From Diphasiastrum complanatum (lineage: Eukaryota; Streptophyta; Lycopodiopsida; Lycopodiales; Lycopodiaceae): DNA of 64,000 nt. Numbering within the stretch: position 1 is the stretch's first letter; the number at the start of each line of letters is the position of its first letter. The stretch covers positions 60,395,340 through 60,459,339 of the forward strand of contig CM055101.1 in the NCBI GenBank assembly GCA_029204225.1, given 5' to 3'. Positions 32,843 through 43,086 of this stretch are shown one piece after another. A model generated the notes under the pieces. That model saw only the letters and a list, made by a program, of their open reading frames with translations, was not told the origin of the DNA and did not search any database. A program made the position numbers and the translations under genes.

Positions 32843-34507
32843 TTAATCAGGTACATGAGCGTAAGCATCACAACCAAATATTCGTAAATGAGAAACATTA
32901 GGTTTCTTTCCAGTAAAAGCTTCGTAAGGTGTCTTACCCTCCATGGACTTCGTAGGACACCAATTCAAGATATGAGTAGCTGTGTTGCATGCTTCTGCCC
33001 AAACAGTATTTGGCAAACCCTTGTCCTTAAGCATTGCCCTAGCCATCTCCACAATGGATCTGTTTTTCCGTTCTGCAACTCCGTTATGTTGTGGTGAATA
33101 GGGTGTAGTGGTTTGTCTCTTGATCCCCTGATTCTTGTAGAAATTTATAAACTCTGTTGAAAAATACTCACCGCCACCATCTGATCTGAGGGTCTTAATA
33201 TACCAACCTGTTTGTTTTTCAACTAGAGCCGTGAACTCTCTAAACTTGGCAAAAGCATCAGATTTCTTGCTTATGAAATAAATCCAGATATGTCTACTAT
33301 AGTCATCAATGAATGTGATGAAATAGTAACAACCACTAATGGACCTAGTTTGTATTGGTCCACACAGATCACTATGAACAAGATCAAGAATGCCATTGGC
33401 TCTTCTTGCTCCATCTTTGAGAAATCTCTCTCTATGCTGTTTTCCCAAAATGCAACCCTCACAAATTTTTCCTTCAAAAGAGATATCAGGCAATCCAACA
33501 ACTAGATTATCTCTTTTGAGGATTTGCAAGCTTTGAGCACTGATATGACCAAACCTTTGATGCCAAAGATCACTTCGACTATCAACAGTGCTTACCATAG
33601 CTTGAGTAAAAGATCTTGCATTCAATTTGTAGAGTCTATTCTCGTTGACTCTAGCTCCTGTAGCAATCACTTTGTAGTGATTCTTGATGTCTTTGACGAG
33701 ACATTTGTCACTGTCAAACTCAACCTTGAGTTGTTGATCAGCCATCGTCCCAACAGATAGTAGATTGTTAGCTAAGCCAGGTACATATTGCACATTGATT
33801 ATATGCTTTATCTTCCCATTGGCTAACTTCACTGGTACCACTCCAACTCCTTTAACAGATAGCAATTTGCCATTAGCTTGTCCAACTTCATCACCATTGT
33901 CAGTTTTCTTGAGTTCTAAAAACCACTCTTTCCTTGAAGTCATGTGCTTGGATGCACCACTATCAATGTACCAGATATCCTTGGCTTCATCACTTGTCAT
34001 TAATGCTGTAATGAACAATTTTGAACTCTCACCTGTATCATCTTCATATTGATCATCATCGTATTGATGTTGATCAATATAATTGTCTTCATAATAATAG
34101 TCATCAAATTGATGTTGATCAGCATAATTTCTCGCTTGCCATTTGTCTTTTCTTTGTTCCATCTCCTTCTGTTTCTTGAAGCATTCATGCTCCCAGTGAC
34201 CAGGTTTGTTGCAATACCTACAATTTCCAAGTTTATTTTGTCTTGAATAGCTGCGTCCTTGACCTCGGTCTTGATTCCAATTTCCTCGATTTGGACTATC
34301 ATTGACTTGCTCATGAAATTGTTGAAATGATCCTCGACTTGAGTTTCCTCCTCTCGATTGATACTTTCCACGGCCAAATCTTCCACCTCTTCCTCTAAAT
34401 ACAAGAGCTTGATCATAGCTCCTGTTACGATGTTTCAAGTTCTCTTGACGTTGCTCTTCTTGCAAAAGCAATCCACCTAGTTCTTCATAGGTTGGAAGAT
34501 TTTCCAC
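32843..34507 (-). CDS. C3 gag C-terminus, zinc knuckle, protease and integrase (open frame)
   Basis: 554 open codons. Residues 40-90 are Arg/Gly rich. The CCHC knuckle is C96-x2-C99-x4-H104-x4-C109. The protease active site is D182 in WYIDSGASKHMT. The integrase zinc region is H316-x4-H321 and C349-x2-C352, and the catalytic triad is D380 (HSDLCGP), D443 (LRSDGGGEY) and E479 (NGVAERKNR), all intact with normal spacing. Protease cuts the polyprotein and integrase inserts the cDNA. The start at 34507 is only the first Met of the open stretch: a frameshift separates it from upstream gag, so no full polyprotein can be made. It is the longest retroelement reading frame here. Confidence 0.9.
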   Translation of the reverse strand: MENLPTYEELGGLLLQEEQRQENLKHRNRSYDQALVFRGRGGRFGRGKYQSRGGNSSRGSFQQFHEQVNDSPNRGNWNQDRGQGRSYSRQNKLGNCRYCNKPGHWEHECFKKQKEMEQRKDKWQARNYADQHQFDDYYYEDNYIDQHQYDDDQYEDDTGESSKLFITALMTSDEAKDIWYIDSGASKHMTSRKEWFLELKKTDNGDEVGQANGKLLSVKGVGVVPVKLANGKIKHIINVQYVPGLANNLLSVGTMADQQLKVEFDSDKCLVKDIKNHYKVIATGARVNENRLYKLNARSFTQAMVSTVDSRSDLWHQRFGHISAQSLQILKRDNLVVGLPDISFEGKICEGCILGKQHRERFLKDGARRANGILDLVHSDLCGPIQTRSISGCYYFITFIDDYSRHIWIYFISKKSDAFAKFREFTALVEKQTGWYIKTLRSDGGGEYFSTEFINFYKNQGIKRQTTTPYSPQHNGVAERKNRSIVEMARAMLKDKGLPNTVWAEACNTATHILNWCPTKSMEGKTPYEAFTGKKPNVSHLRIFGCDAYAHVPD

Positions 34508-35014
34508 TTGTGGCTATACTCGTCACAAACATCTGATGTGACTCACTCAGACTATTCAATATCAATTGCACAATCTCACAATCTTGTACTCGCTCTCCAA
34601 CTGCTGCTAATTGATCACAGATCTCTTTGATCTTCAATATGTGATCGGCAATAGCTGCATAACCATCATCCATCCGCAATGTATGCAACTTTGTCTTTAG
34701 AAATAGTATTCGAGATGTATTTGTCGTTTCAAACAATGCCTTCAATGTATCTCATGTTTCTTTTGGTCCTTCTAAATCTGAAATATAGGAAATAATTGCA
34801 TCTCTAACTGATAAGATGATGACATTTTGGGCTTTTCGTCTTCTCCTACTCGCTGATTTTCTTCATTCATTGGCCTTGTCTCTTCACCTATCACGATCTC
34901 TCATAGCTCCTTTTCCATCAAAATGTTCTTCAGTTTGAATTTCCAAACTACATAGTTGTCTGCACCTTCCAATTTGCTTGACTCATTAAGGAAACTCTCG
35001 CTTAGAGTTGCCAT
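34485..35014 (-). pseudogene. C3 gag N-terminal part
   Basis: ATG at 35014 begins a frame with SSKLEGADNYVVWKFKLKNI and LMEKEL, then a TGA where arginine (CGA) is likely, further stops near 34750-34800, then FETTNTSRILFLKTKL and ILNSLSESHQMFV in 34485-34745. A frameshift follows before the 554-codon frame. Copia gag of the same type as C4. Confidence 0.8.
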
Positions 35015-35861
35015 TACTGGATAGATGAGTATGGATCACAAAATTTATTCACACCATAGAACTGTAAGTTTTTGGTTGTACACCTGATATCGGTACAACG
35101 CGCGGGTGCACGACTGCTCGGGATTCTCTTTACCTCTGGCGCGTCATTCCGATATTGGGTACTGATATGTGATATCGGTATGACACGCGGATGTACGATT
35201 GCTCTTGGTTTTCTTTACCTCTGGCGTGTCAATCCGATATTGGTACGGATATGTTATATCTGTATGACGCACAGATGTACGACTGCTCTTTTTCTACCTC
35301 TGGCGCGTCGATCCAATATTGGTACAGAAAAGATTAAAAATAGAGGGAATATAAGAACTTTCAAAGGGAATATTCTAGATTCTCCACTTCGGCGCAGCGG
35401 CTACGCTGCCTCCTCTTTGCAAATATTTCAAAATGTGTGATCGTTCAAAAGACAGAGATCAGTAATGTGAAAAGTATGAAGCCTTCTAACTCTGAATGGT
35501 AGTACTAGACACTATCTAGTGTGATTTGCAGTACTCCAAATAGACAAATGAGAGATTTCTTGGCAAACCTCTCACACAAATAGCACTTTCCACAACAACT
35601 AGGAAGTATTGTAAAAATCTCCCCCACTCAACAGATTTTCAATCTGTTTGATGCTGCCCTGGCCTTTTTAATGCCTCCGGGACTGTGTCTTCATTCCCCA
35701 CTGATGATTATGAGATCCAACCCTACAAAATACATCAAAGAAGAATTTCTTCTAGCCATTTTTGTCTCTTCAAGCTTTCACCTCCCGTGAAGGACTTTCT
35801 CACTTCGTTGCGGAGCCTGTGACAAGCTGTATTCACTGATCAGGCACGCAGGACTATCGCT
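35015..35861 (-). other. C3 untranslated leader with 82-bp tandem repeats
   Basis: No open frame of note. Three head-to-tail units start near 35086, 35171 and 35254, each with GATATCGGTA, GTACGACTGCTC and TACCTCTGGCGCGTC or near forms, and together reach 35327. GTATGACGCAC and CGATATTGGTAC give each unit inverted halves. Confidence 0.75.
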
Positions 35862-35873
35862 GCTCTGATATCA
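35862..35873 (-). promoter_or_regulatory. C3 primer-binding site
   Basis: The minus strand reads TGATATCAGAGC, one transition from TGGTATCAGAGC, immediately beside the LTR. Confidence 0.85.
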
Positions 35874-36136
35874 TGTCAAGAATTAGATATGCAACATCAA
35901 GCATTCACCATAAGCAATCACCACAAGAAGGCAAAAGAAGAACACGCACTGTCACTCTATCACACTACATCATACAGAATGTCAAAATGTACAAATAAAC
36001 TCTGAACTCTGATAGAGAGAGAAAATCTACGAGTAGACTAATAGACTAGCCTACGGCTATTGACAGCTAGTCACAGCTATCAACATTAATGTGCATCGTA
36101 AAAAGTAACAATGAAGTTTATCATTGATTTCTAACA
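35874..36136 (-). repeat. C3 5' LTR, 263 bp
   Basis: Same length and ends (TGTCAAG..TCTAACA) as the 3' LTR. Confidence 0.95.
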
Positions 36137-36141
36137 TTCAT
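36137..36141. repeat. C3 target-site duplication, right
   Basis: TTCAT, matching 30607-30611. Confidence 0.85.
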
Positions 36142-36935
36142 CTGATAGGCATGCCAGTCATCCAAACAAATGGGTTCTCCAGTATGTGGGAACAAGAGAA
36201 ATATCCTATAGTGGCGGTTAAGGATTTTTTGGAAGGAAAAATTGGTGGTATGGGACATCAATAATTTTGGAAAGAAAATTCTAGGACTGCAAAGGTCTGA
36301 TGATCAAGGGTGTGATTTAGTACCTAGTTGCGATATGGGAAAAAGATAACCGTTTGATCAAATGTGGGGTATTTTGAAAAATTTTGAGGTTTAATCTAGA
36401 TCCCAATGTGGTATCTCATTATTTACAAAATCAAAGGCCCTCAAATCTATTTCTCGCTTACTTAATTAGTCCTTTACTTCTTACTAATTTCTTGAATATA
36501 AGACATCAGACTAGTTTATATGAATTCTTTCCAACATGAAGTTATTCTTCTGAAAGGCTGTTATGTCATATAAAATACTACTTGTGGGAATGGACTTGGA
36601 ATTCAGATAAATTCTAAGGTTAAAGTGTTTCAATTTCTTAAATCTGAATATCTTTGTTGCATAAATAGGTTTCAATGAAATGATTGCACTGTCACTTGGG
36701 TTGAAAATATTTGAAGGAAAAGTCCTGTTTGTAATAGAGTGAATCCTTTAGTGGAAGCACTTATTATTGACTTTTCTTGGTGTAAATATTTTCATATATT
36801 ATTTTTCCAGCTAAGTTTTATTGAAATTTATAATTCCTTTAAAATGAGGGGTGAAGTGGTGAAGTGGTGAATTTTGGATAGATTCAGAGAACTTTTCGAA
36901 AAAGAGGAATTCTCTAGGGATTGTGTGAGATAAGA
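36142..36935. repeat. Right arm of the large inverted repeat (continues from 30571-30611)
   Basis: Reverse complement of 28430-29370. CTGATAGGCATGCCA at its start joins to 30611 once C3 is taken out. Similarity fades after about 36930. Confidence 0.65.
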
Positions 36936-37454
36936 GTTTTTGTGAACCTTTATGTTGAAGGAGAAGAATAGTGATAACTATGTGGATTGTTAAGTGCAAT
37001 TGTTTATTGAGTGGTTGAATTTCTATATGGTGATGGAGATTTTTTAATTCATTGTTGGACTTAAAGATGAACCTCTTGAAGATGCCTCAGACTTGACTTA
37101 TCATGATACAGACGACAAATTTGCACAATCACCATGAAGGTAGAGAAGAGAAGACCCATTGCATGCATGGACCTTGAGACTTCATTAAATGAAAGTTTTG
37201 TAGTTTATAGAGAGAGTGTTATAACCTTTACATTTATGATGAGAGTTGGTGACTACGGTGCCATGTTGTTGTCCTACTCTTCACTATCACATCATTATTG
37301 TTGGTGTATTATGATTAATTATCCAATGTCCAGTGTCAAATGTAGATCTAGATATGAAATCTCTAATACTGGCTCATCAATGCTGTATTTATTATAAAGT
37401 GACTCACAACTTGGAATAACTTGTTTAATGCACACCTAAAACTCTGATATGTCC
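36936..37454. other. No gene recognised
   Basis: A short plus-strand frame at 37134-37397 shows no known domain. Confidence 0.4.
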
Positions 37455-37998
37455 GTCGGAGTCCGACATGTATATAATGCGTCAGATTCCAACAACCAAC
37501 TAGATGTTACCTCAGCAAAAATTTGCCACATGGCCCCCACGTCACTTGTTGAAATCCGACATATTTTAAAATTGTCGAATTTCGACATCTTATTTCAAAT
37601 TATATTCCTGCCAGCTACCGCAAGCTGCTGGAGTTCTTCTTTATGGGGGTTTGACAGGGATGTCAGATACTAACATGTTGGATACCGAAAATTTATGAAA
37701 TTTTTTGAAATCCATTGCAACCACATGTCGAAATTTGTGCTTTTTGTAGTTGTGAAAAATGGACAACTTTCTTGTATAAAATAGACTATCTTATATTCTT
37801 GCATAACTAGTAGTAGATAGGGAAGAGATGACTCTACATGAGGGATCATTTCTCTTGATTATTAGACCTAGATTGATTTTCCACTTGAAAATTCAACTGG
37901 CCCAGCTTAGACTTAAAATCCATGTCGTTGGTTTGACGTTTTGCTTCTATAAAAAAGTTGTCAGATTCCGATGGCCCCTAAGGGTGTCGGAATCCAAC
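37455..37998. repeat. Array of 13-bp palindromic motifs, GTCGGA-N-TCCGAC type
   Basis: Nine sites fit the pattern: 37455 (perfect), 37481, 37548, 37574 (palindromic with A for G), 37662, 37677, 37727, 37960 and 37986. Most keep a six-base half site on at least one side. Short motifs repeated in both orientations near a transposon end are typical of CACTA subterminal regions, where the TnpA protein binds. A CACTA transposase remnant begins 640 bp to the right. CTTTTTGTAGTTGTG at about 37740-37754 resembles a degraded CACTA terminus. Confidence 0.6.
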
Positions 37999-38294
37999 AT
38001 TGTTTCATATTCCCTCTTGAGAACTTCATTTTCGCACTACAGCTGCAGGAATATGAGGCATTTTGCAGCGATTTTGGAGAGCAATTCTGAGAGCCCTTTT
38101 GGAGAGCGCTTTTGGAGAGCGATTCTGAGGCTTCAGATTTAGAGCTCAGAGGTCTTTATTTCTTAAGGTTTTATGTTTTAATAAATAGATAGATAGATAA
38201 ATAGATGGAAAGAGAGAGAGAGTGTGTGTGTAAAAAAATTGTGACATTTGATTTTAGAAGAGAGTGTGTGTGTGAATGATTGAATTTGTGAGAG

Positions 38295-38493
<199 letters not shown>

Positions 38494-38641
38494 ATGTGTG
38501 TGTAAGAAAATGAGTTAAATGTGAATGAGTTGATTCTGATTTCTGGTTTTAATATTTTGTTTTGACTAATGGCTCGTCATTCTCATGCAAATGGTGATTC
38601 ACCATCTTGTTCCTTCTCCTGTAAGAGTACTTTTGTTCTTT

Positions 38642-39623
38642 TCATCTCAAGGCCACACTTCTCTCCTTGTTGGCTTCTTTGTACTTCGAAATCCACTTGT
38701 CCATTCTTCCGCAATTGTATAAAATGAACGTGCCAATTTTTTCACGTAACGACGTAGACATTTTTCTTACGACTCCTTTTCCTTGAGATAATTCACCTTT
38801 AACGTGTTCGTCCTCTTCATCATGCCATAACCTTGGCGTGCTAGGGTGTATATTCTGTAGTGTAAAACAATGATTCTTGAACAAGCCAACCTTCTGCGAT
38901 GCTACCTTCTGGCCTTGCCTTTTGTCTCACAAAGTCTTTTAGAACTTTCAAAAAATGCTCAAGGTAGAACATCCATCTAGTGTACACTGGCCCGACAATG
39001 GAAATTTTATCAACCAAATGCACAAGTAGATGAAAGTCTTGTATATCCATGAAAGAAGTTGGAAAATCTCTTTCTAGCAAGCACACAATTTTAGTCATTT
39101 CTTGTCGTTTCGAATGCATTTCACTCCATTTCATCTCCTTTGAGGTTATCCACCTACAAGATAAACATTACATAAAATAATGTACAAATAACGGGGCACA
39201 TTCTTTTTGTATTGTCATGTCTTTTTTAATGTCCCTAGTCACAAATGAGTTTTGTTGATACCTGACAATTGATGCTAATTTGTACAAAGTACTTTGTAGA
39301 TTGTCTCCTAAGCAACCTTGAATAGCAATCGGAAGAATGAATTGCAACATCTTTAGCCAATCGTGAGATTTTAATCCACTTAATTTGTCATCTTTGCACA
39401 AGGAATGTGCATAGCCAGTTGGAGTTCTTATTTGTCTTATGATATTTTTTACATGTGAGAGCTCTCCCTTTGTTAGAATCCATGGCACACTAGGAGTACT
39501 TGTCATCCCACTTTCATCTTTTTGAATCCAATAAGTTCTCTTCACCTTAGCCACCTCCAAGCCTTGACGTGCTGCAACAGTGTCCTTTTCACCAATTATA
39601 TGTTTCCACATAGATTCACCCAC
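38642..39623 (-). pseudogene. CACTA (En/Spm-type) transposase C-terminal region, decayed
   Basis: The frame 39168-39623 contains WILTKGELSHVKNIIRQIRT, CKDDKLSGLKSHDWLKMLQF and ILPIAIQGCL. The frame 38841-39134 continues with IVCLLERDFPTSFMDIQDFH, LLVHLVDKISIVGPVYTRWM and FVRQKARPEGSIAEGWLVQE. This is the GLKSHD..LP-AI.. then FPPSFFDI-HL-VHL..GPV..RWMYP.ER..K.LK..VR...PEGS order of CACTA TPase (DUF4218). The DDE core, which lies upstream, is not seen. Stops and frame changes at about 39140 and 38840 break it. Transposase would cut and paste elements with CACTA ends. Confidence 0.85.
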
Positions 39624-39745
39624 CCAAGTTTTTGTATATATGCATAGGATACAAGAGGTGATTGATTAAGAGATTATTCCAATAGGGTAATCATCAATCT
39701 CTTCATGCTTGAAATTGACTTATCCAAAGAATCATTTACATCATG

Positions 39746-39907
39746 TTATTTGATCCACTCGTCGTACCAATCTTTTACTCTCGTTCCAATGGGTGTAGGT
39801 GTGATTAAAGGGCCATCTTCCGATCTTCTCCAAGCTCGCCTTTGGTTTGCCCAAAAAGGATGATTAACAAGTGGATGTAGATATTGAAAAGGTAATATTC
39901 TGTTCAT
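39746..39907 (-). pseudogene. Short ORF upstream of the CACTA transposase
   Basis: 53 codons with YLHPLVNHPFWANQRRAWRR and GTRVKDWYDEWIK. Dense in Trp and Arg, so probably part of a real protein once, perhaps an upstream exon of the transposon gene or a plant-mobile-domain-like piece. I cannot identify it. Confidence 0.35.
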
Positions 39908-39988
39908 TTGTAGTTCCTTTCATTCTGATTCATATTTTTTTACTATCATTGTTTGTAATTTGCTGATTCTCGTGTTTTGTGATGACAG

Positions 39989-40342
39989 TTCACTCTTGAG
40001 CCGTATACTCCTAATGATGTTTATAGATTTCGGCAAGAGTTGATCAAAACCTATGCCTAGTACGGTGTAAGCGTTGCACCTGGGATCGAGGGCCCTCAAA
40101 AGGAAGCTGCTCATGCCTTAACAGCCTTTCAGGTTGCTCAGGATGCAGATCTTATTTTATATGATAAAAAAGGAATAAAAGTCCTTCCTAATATAGAGGA
40201 AGGCAATATTATAACAGAAATTCCTCTTGCCTTAGAAGGCATTGAGGCCCTTCCTGAAATAGAGGAGGACGAGATTATAGGAGTTTTTCCCTTATCAGTT
40301 CCTAATACTGATAAAGAAAATATAGAAAAATTGACTGAATAG
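39989..40342 (+). pseudogene. Unrecognised open frame with one internal TAG, after a possible splice acceptor
   Basis: From TTC at 39989 to TAG at 40340-40342 the frame has 117 sense codons except one TAG at 40058-40060. It reads EPYTPNDVYRFRQELIKTYA, then GIEGPQKEAAHALTAFQVAQ, DADLILYDKKGIKVLP and two acidic, similar stretches (LPNIEEGNIITEIPLA and LPEIEEDEIIGVFPLS). TTTGTGATGACAG directly before 39989 looks like a 3' splice site, and GAAAAGGTAATA at about 39885-39896 like a 5' site, giving a 98-bp intron. I do not know the family. It may be a gene fragment carried by the CACTA-like element. Confidence 0.4.
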
Positions 40343-40685
40343 ATATCTATTTGTAAATAGAAATACATAAAAAAAAAAGATACAATCATTTTACATGTGA
40401 ACAACCCGTTTATGGGTTTTTTTTTATTGATATCAATGCAGATTCTTACAATCAAGTTGTGTCCATAGTGTAATACTGGAATGCAATTTTCTATATTGAT
40501 AAAAAGACATGATGATTGGCATGTATTTGCTGATAGTGAATCTCAATGTTCTTCCATAAGTTGGATTGTTTCGCCAATATTTCTGCATTTGATCTCGAGC
40601 TCATGTCTTTTACGTACCTGCTTAAAACTAATACAAAGTTAGTTACAATTAGCACAGAGATTGTATAAGAAAGTTTTGATTGAAA
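40343..40685. other. No gene recognised
   Basis: AT-rich, no domain seen in either strand. Confidence 0.4.
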
Positions 40686-41177
40686 CTATTCATAAAAGAT
40701 TGAGTGTTTACAATTACTTACGAGTTTACCATTAAAAATGAATCTGAAGTATGAAAGTACATCATCTTGTAGGAGCAATAGTTCCCGCCTGATGTAATTT
40801 AGACTCCAATATTCTTCCGCCTCAACACACGTCAAAACGGCATCATTGTATATAATTTCAATATTTTTTCGTTTTGAATGTCCACTGGCTTCCAAGTCTT
40901 GATCAAGTGGCACCCATTTACCTTTATTTTTTTTCCATCTTTGATAATGGAAGCATAAGCTCAACATTTGTTTTTCAATTTGATAACGGAAGCACATGGA
41001 AGACATTTTAATTCTGCATTCTATTTTTCCATCTGATCTTTTGTCCCAGCCTTCATCCATAAGTTCAGATAATAAACTATCTAATAAATTTTTGCATACA
41101 AACATCGTTGGTGTTTTGTGTACATTGACACTTAAAAAGAAATCCACAAATATATTCAAGAAAATAAACCAACTCAA
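40686..41177 (-). CDS. Unrecognised 163-codon ORF
   Basis: An open frame with LLDSLLSELMDEGWDKRSDG, MCFRYQIEKQMLSLCFHYQR, a basic WKKNKGKWV stretch and VEAEEYWSLNYIRREL. The composition (Trp, charged residues, Cys/His) looks like a real protein rather than chance, but I recognise no domain. It lies on the same strand as the CACTA transposase and upstream of it, so it could be an accessory protein or a fragment of one. The first Met may not be the true start. Confidence 0.4.
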   Translation of the reverse strand: MSWFIFLNIFVDFFLSVNVHKTPTMFVCKNLLDSLLSELMDEGWDKRSDGKIECRIKMSSMCFRYQIEKQMLSLCFHYQRWKKNKGKWVPLDQDLEASGHSKRKNIEIIYNDAVLTCVEAEEYWSLNYIRRELLLLQDDVLSYFRFIFNGKLVSNCKHSIFYE

Positions 41178-41594
41178 TCTAACTGTTTTTTTATCACGTG
41201 CTCATTTTTAATGAATTTTTTACATCATTATATATCTTGCAACGAAATGATTTTGAAACTGTAGCATCCGGTGCAATCCATTCATCACTTTCAAAACTAG
41301 GTAATGGAATTGGTACTATTTGTCCAAAATTTCCTTTTGTATAAAAAATGTACATTATATTAGAAAAATTCTATGTTATGTAGAACTCCGATTTCAAGGT
41401 TTCAATTGGTCCACATGGCAACGAAAATAAGAAAAAAAATAAAAAAGCATTTTTTTCAAAGGCCCTCTTTGGGTTCTAAGTTTCTCTAATGAATTTGTCT
41501 CATTAACAACTTTATTGTCTGAATTGGCCTTTTATTACTCAATTGTAGATCAATATTGAGAAAAAAAAGTGTTGTCGTCATAATTCTCCACATT
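41178..41594. other. No gene recognised
   Basis: AT-rich stretch between two minus-strand ORFs. No domain found. Confidence 0.4.
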
Positions 41595-41790
41595 GTTTTC
41601 ATTATCCTCAGTTAATTTTTAGTGTCCTTGCATTGACATCATACTCGCATTTGAAATTTCTTGTTCATTATCCTTAGTTGATTTCTTGTTTTCATTATCC
41701 TCAGTTGATTTTTGTTGTCCTTGCATTGATATCGTACTCGCATTTGAAATTTCTTGTTCGATTCAATTTGGAAATTACATTGATGTTGCC
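41595..41790. repeat. Tandem duplication, period about 98 bp
   Basis: ATTATCCTCAGTTGATTTTT and GCATTTGAAATTTCTTGTTC each occur twice with the same offset. In the overlapping minus ORF this repeats NKKFQMRV and NQLRIM. Confidence 0.7.
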
Positions 41791-42333
41791 AATCTTGTGT
41801 ACACTCCATAGCAGTGCATAAATACTGATTGGCCACTTCTTGTGAATTTAATGGAAAATCAAGAGTTGTTGATAAAGTTGGCTGATCCACCTGTTGAATA
41901 GGCTTTTCCATCGTGGGTAACTGTTTTTCTTCATCAATTTGCTCTTCTAATTCATCCTGTGATAATGTTGACGAAGAATCATCATATTCACTTGAATTAG
42001 TTTCCTGCATTGGATTTTTCATACTGAGCATTTCCTCTTGATCACTACCATTTTGATTTCCAAGACATAATTGTAGCAGGTTCCCAATATTGATTGTTCC
42101 TTCGGGATCAGTATCAATGTGCTCCCTTGATTTGAGTCCTGACTTTCACTATCAGATTGTTCATCATCCTCAAAATTTTGGATCCTTGAAGCTTCACCTC
42201 TTTGTTGGACATTCGTTGGCACATCTCTGGCTGCTATAGATTGTTGCGCTCCTTGTTCCAACATTCCCCTATTATGTTCAAGTCTGGCTGGATATTCAAT
42301 ATGACTTTGTAATACCTGTTTTCCCTTGTCCAT
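41639..42333 (-). CDS. Unrecognised acidic ORF pair
   Basis: Two open frames, 42019-42333 and 41639-42031, overlap by a few bases in different frames and are probably one protein broken by a frameshift. The first is polar, with FEDDEQSDSESQDSNQG; the second has SSTLSQDELEEQIDEEKQLP and NSQEVANQYLCTAMECTQDW. The low-complexity acid-rich character suits a DNA-transposon accessory protein, but I recognise no family. Confidence 0.35.
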
Positions 42334-42637
42334 GTCAATTCTTCAGACATCTTGGAAAGGTGTTACATTTTGTCATGGAGATTGTAGTTGAAACGATGTA
42401 GATGGCTCATTACATCTTTGATCAGCCCTTCCGCCCTCGGGGGCACAGTCTTCTGGGGCGGAAGGGCCTCGGAGCAGGACCCCCCGCCGGTTAAATTTGG
42501 CCCTGTGAGGTGAAAGGAGTGAAGATTCTTAGAGAATATTTTTGAAGAATATTTCCCAGGGAGGCGTTGTAGGTTGCATGCCCTAGAGTTTGGGGGGGGG
42601 GGCGGCTGGGGTAGAAAGAGAGAAGAGAGAGAGAGGG
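42334..42637. other. GC-richer stretch with a G run
   Basis: Around 42420-42510 the base composition rises clearly above the rest of the window (GGCGGAAGGGCCTCGG, CCCCCCGCCGG). A run of about ten G lies at 42591-42601. This resembles the upstream region of a host gene rather than a retroelement. Confidence 0.5.
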
Positions 42638-42800
42638 TTGGACCGAACAGGGTGAGGGTAGAGAGAGATCTCAACTGAATCAGAGTAATGGACCGAACAG
42701 GGTAATGGTAGAGAGAGAGGCAGGGTAAGGGTAGAGAGAGAGATAGGTCGACCGAATGGTTGGGTAGAGAGAGAGCAATGTGGACCCAGTCAGGGGAAAC
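42638..42800. repeat. Tandem GGACCGAACAGGGTAATGGTAGAGAGAGAG-like units
   Basis: Three to four degenerate units of 35-50 bp, each with a GACCGAA(C/T) word and a GGTAGAGAGAGA tail. GAGA tracts like this are common in plant 5' leaders, in keeping with the SCD1-like fragment 300 bp downstream. Confidence 0.6.
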
Positions 42801-43086
42801 GTGAGAGAGAAAGCCGAGGGAGGAATCTGCACGTTTTGTTTACTGATTTGCTAAGTTTTCGTGAGGATTCCTCTCGGATGGATTCTTGCTGATGGCGTGC
42901 GACTACCTCCTCGTAATTTTCAGATACATGTCCTCTCTGTAATAAGTGTCTGGCCACATTGTCGATGGGCGCAGGTTACCGACTACTGCATTGGTGTGGA
43001 GCCATCCGAGATTTTTACCGGATCGGGGAAAGTTGGAGAGGTGTCGAAGGCATTTTAGAAAGAAAACTTAAACAAAATGATGGTCG

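Larger units (their letters stand above)
30612..36136 (-). mobile_element. Ty1/copia element C3, full length
   Basis: 5525 bp with two 263-bp LTRs that differ at about 11 positions by eye, almost all transitions, flanked by TTCAT. On minus: LTR, PBS, an 850-bp leader with a tandem repeat, gag, zinc knuckle-protease-integrase (554 open codons), linker, RT, RNase H, polypurine tract, LTR. It is the youngest element in the window. Gag and RT-RNase H each carry a stop, and there are frameshifts in gag and in RT. Confidence 0.95.

Noticed and set aside
35086..35327. Regular repeats considered as a CRISPR-like array
   Set aside because: Three tandem units without unique spacers in a plant retroelement leader.
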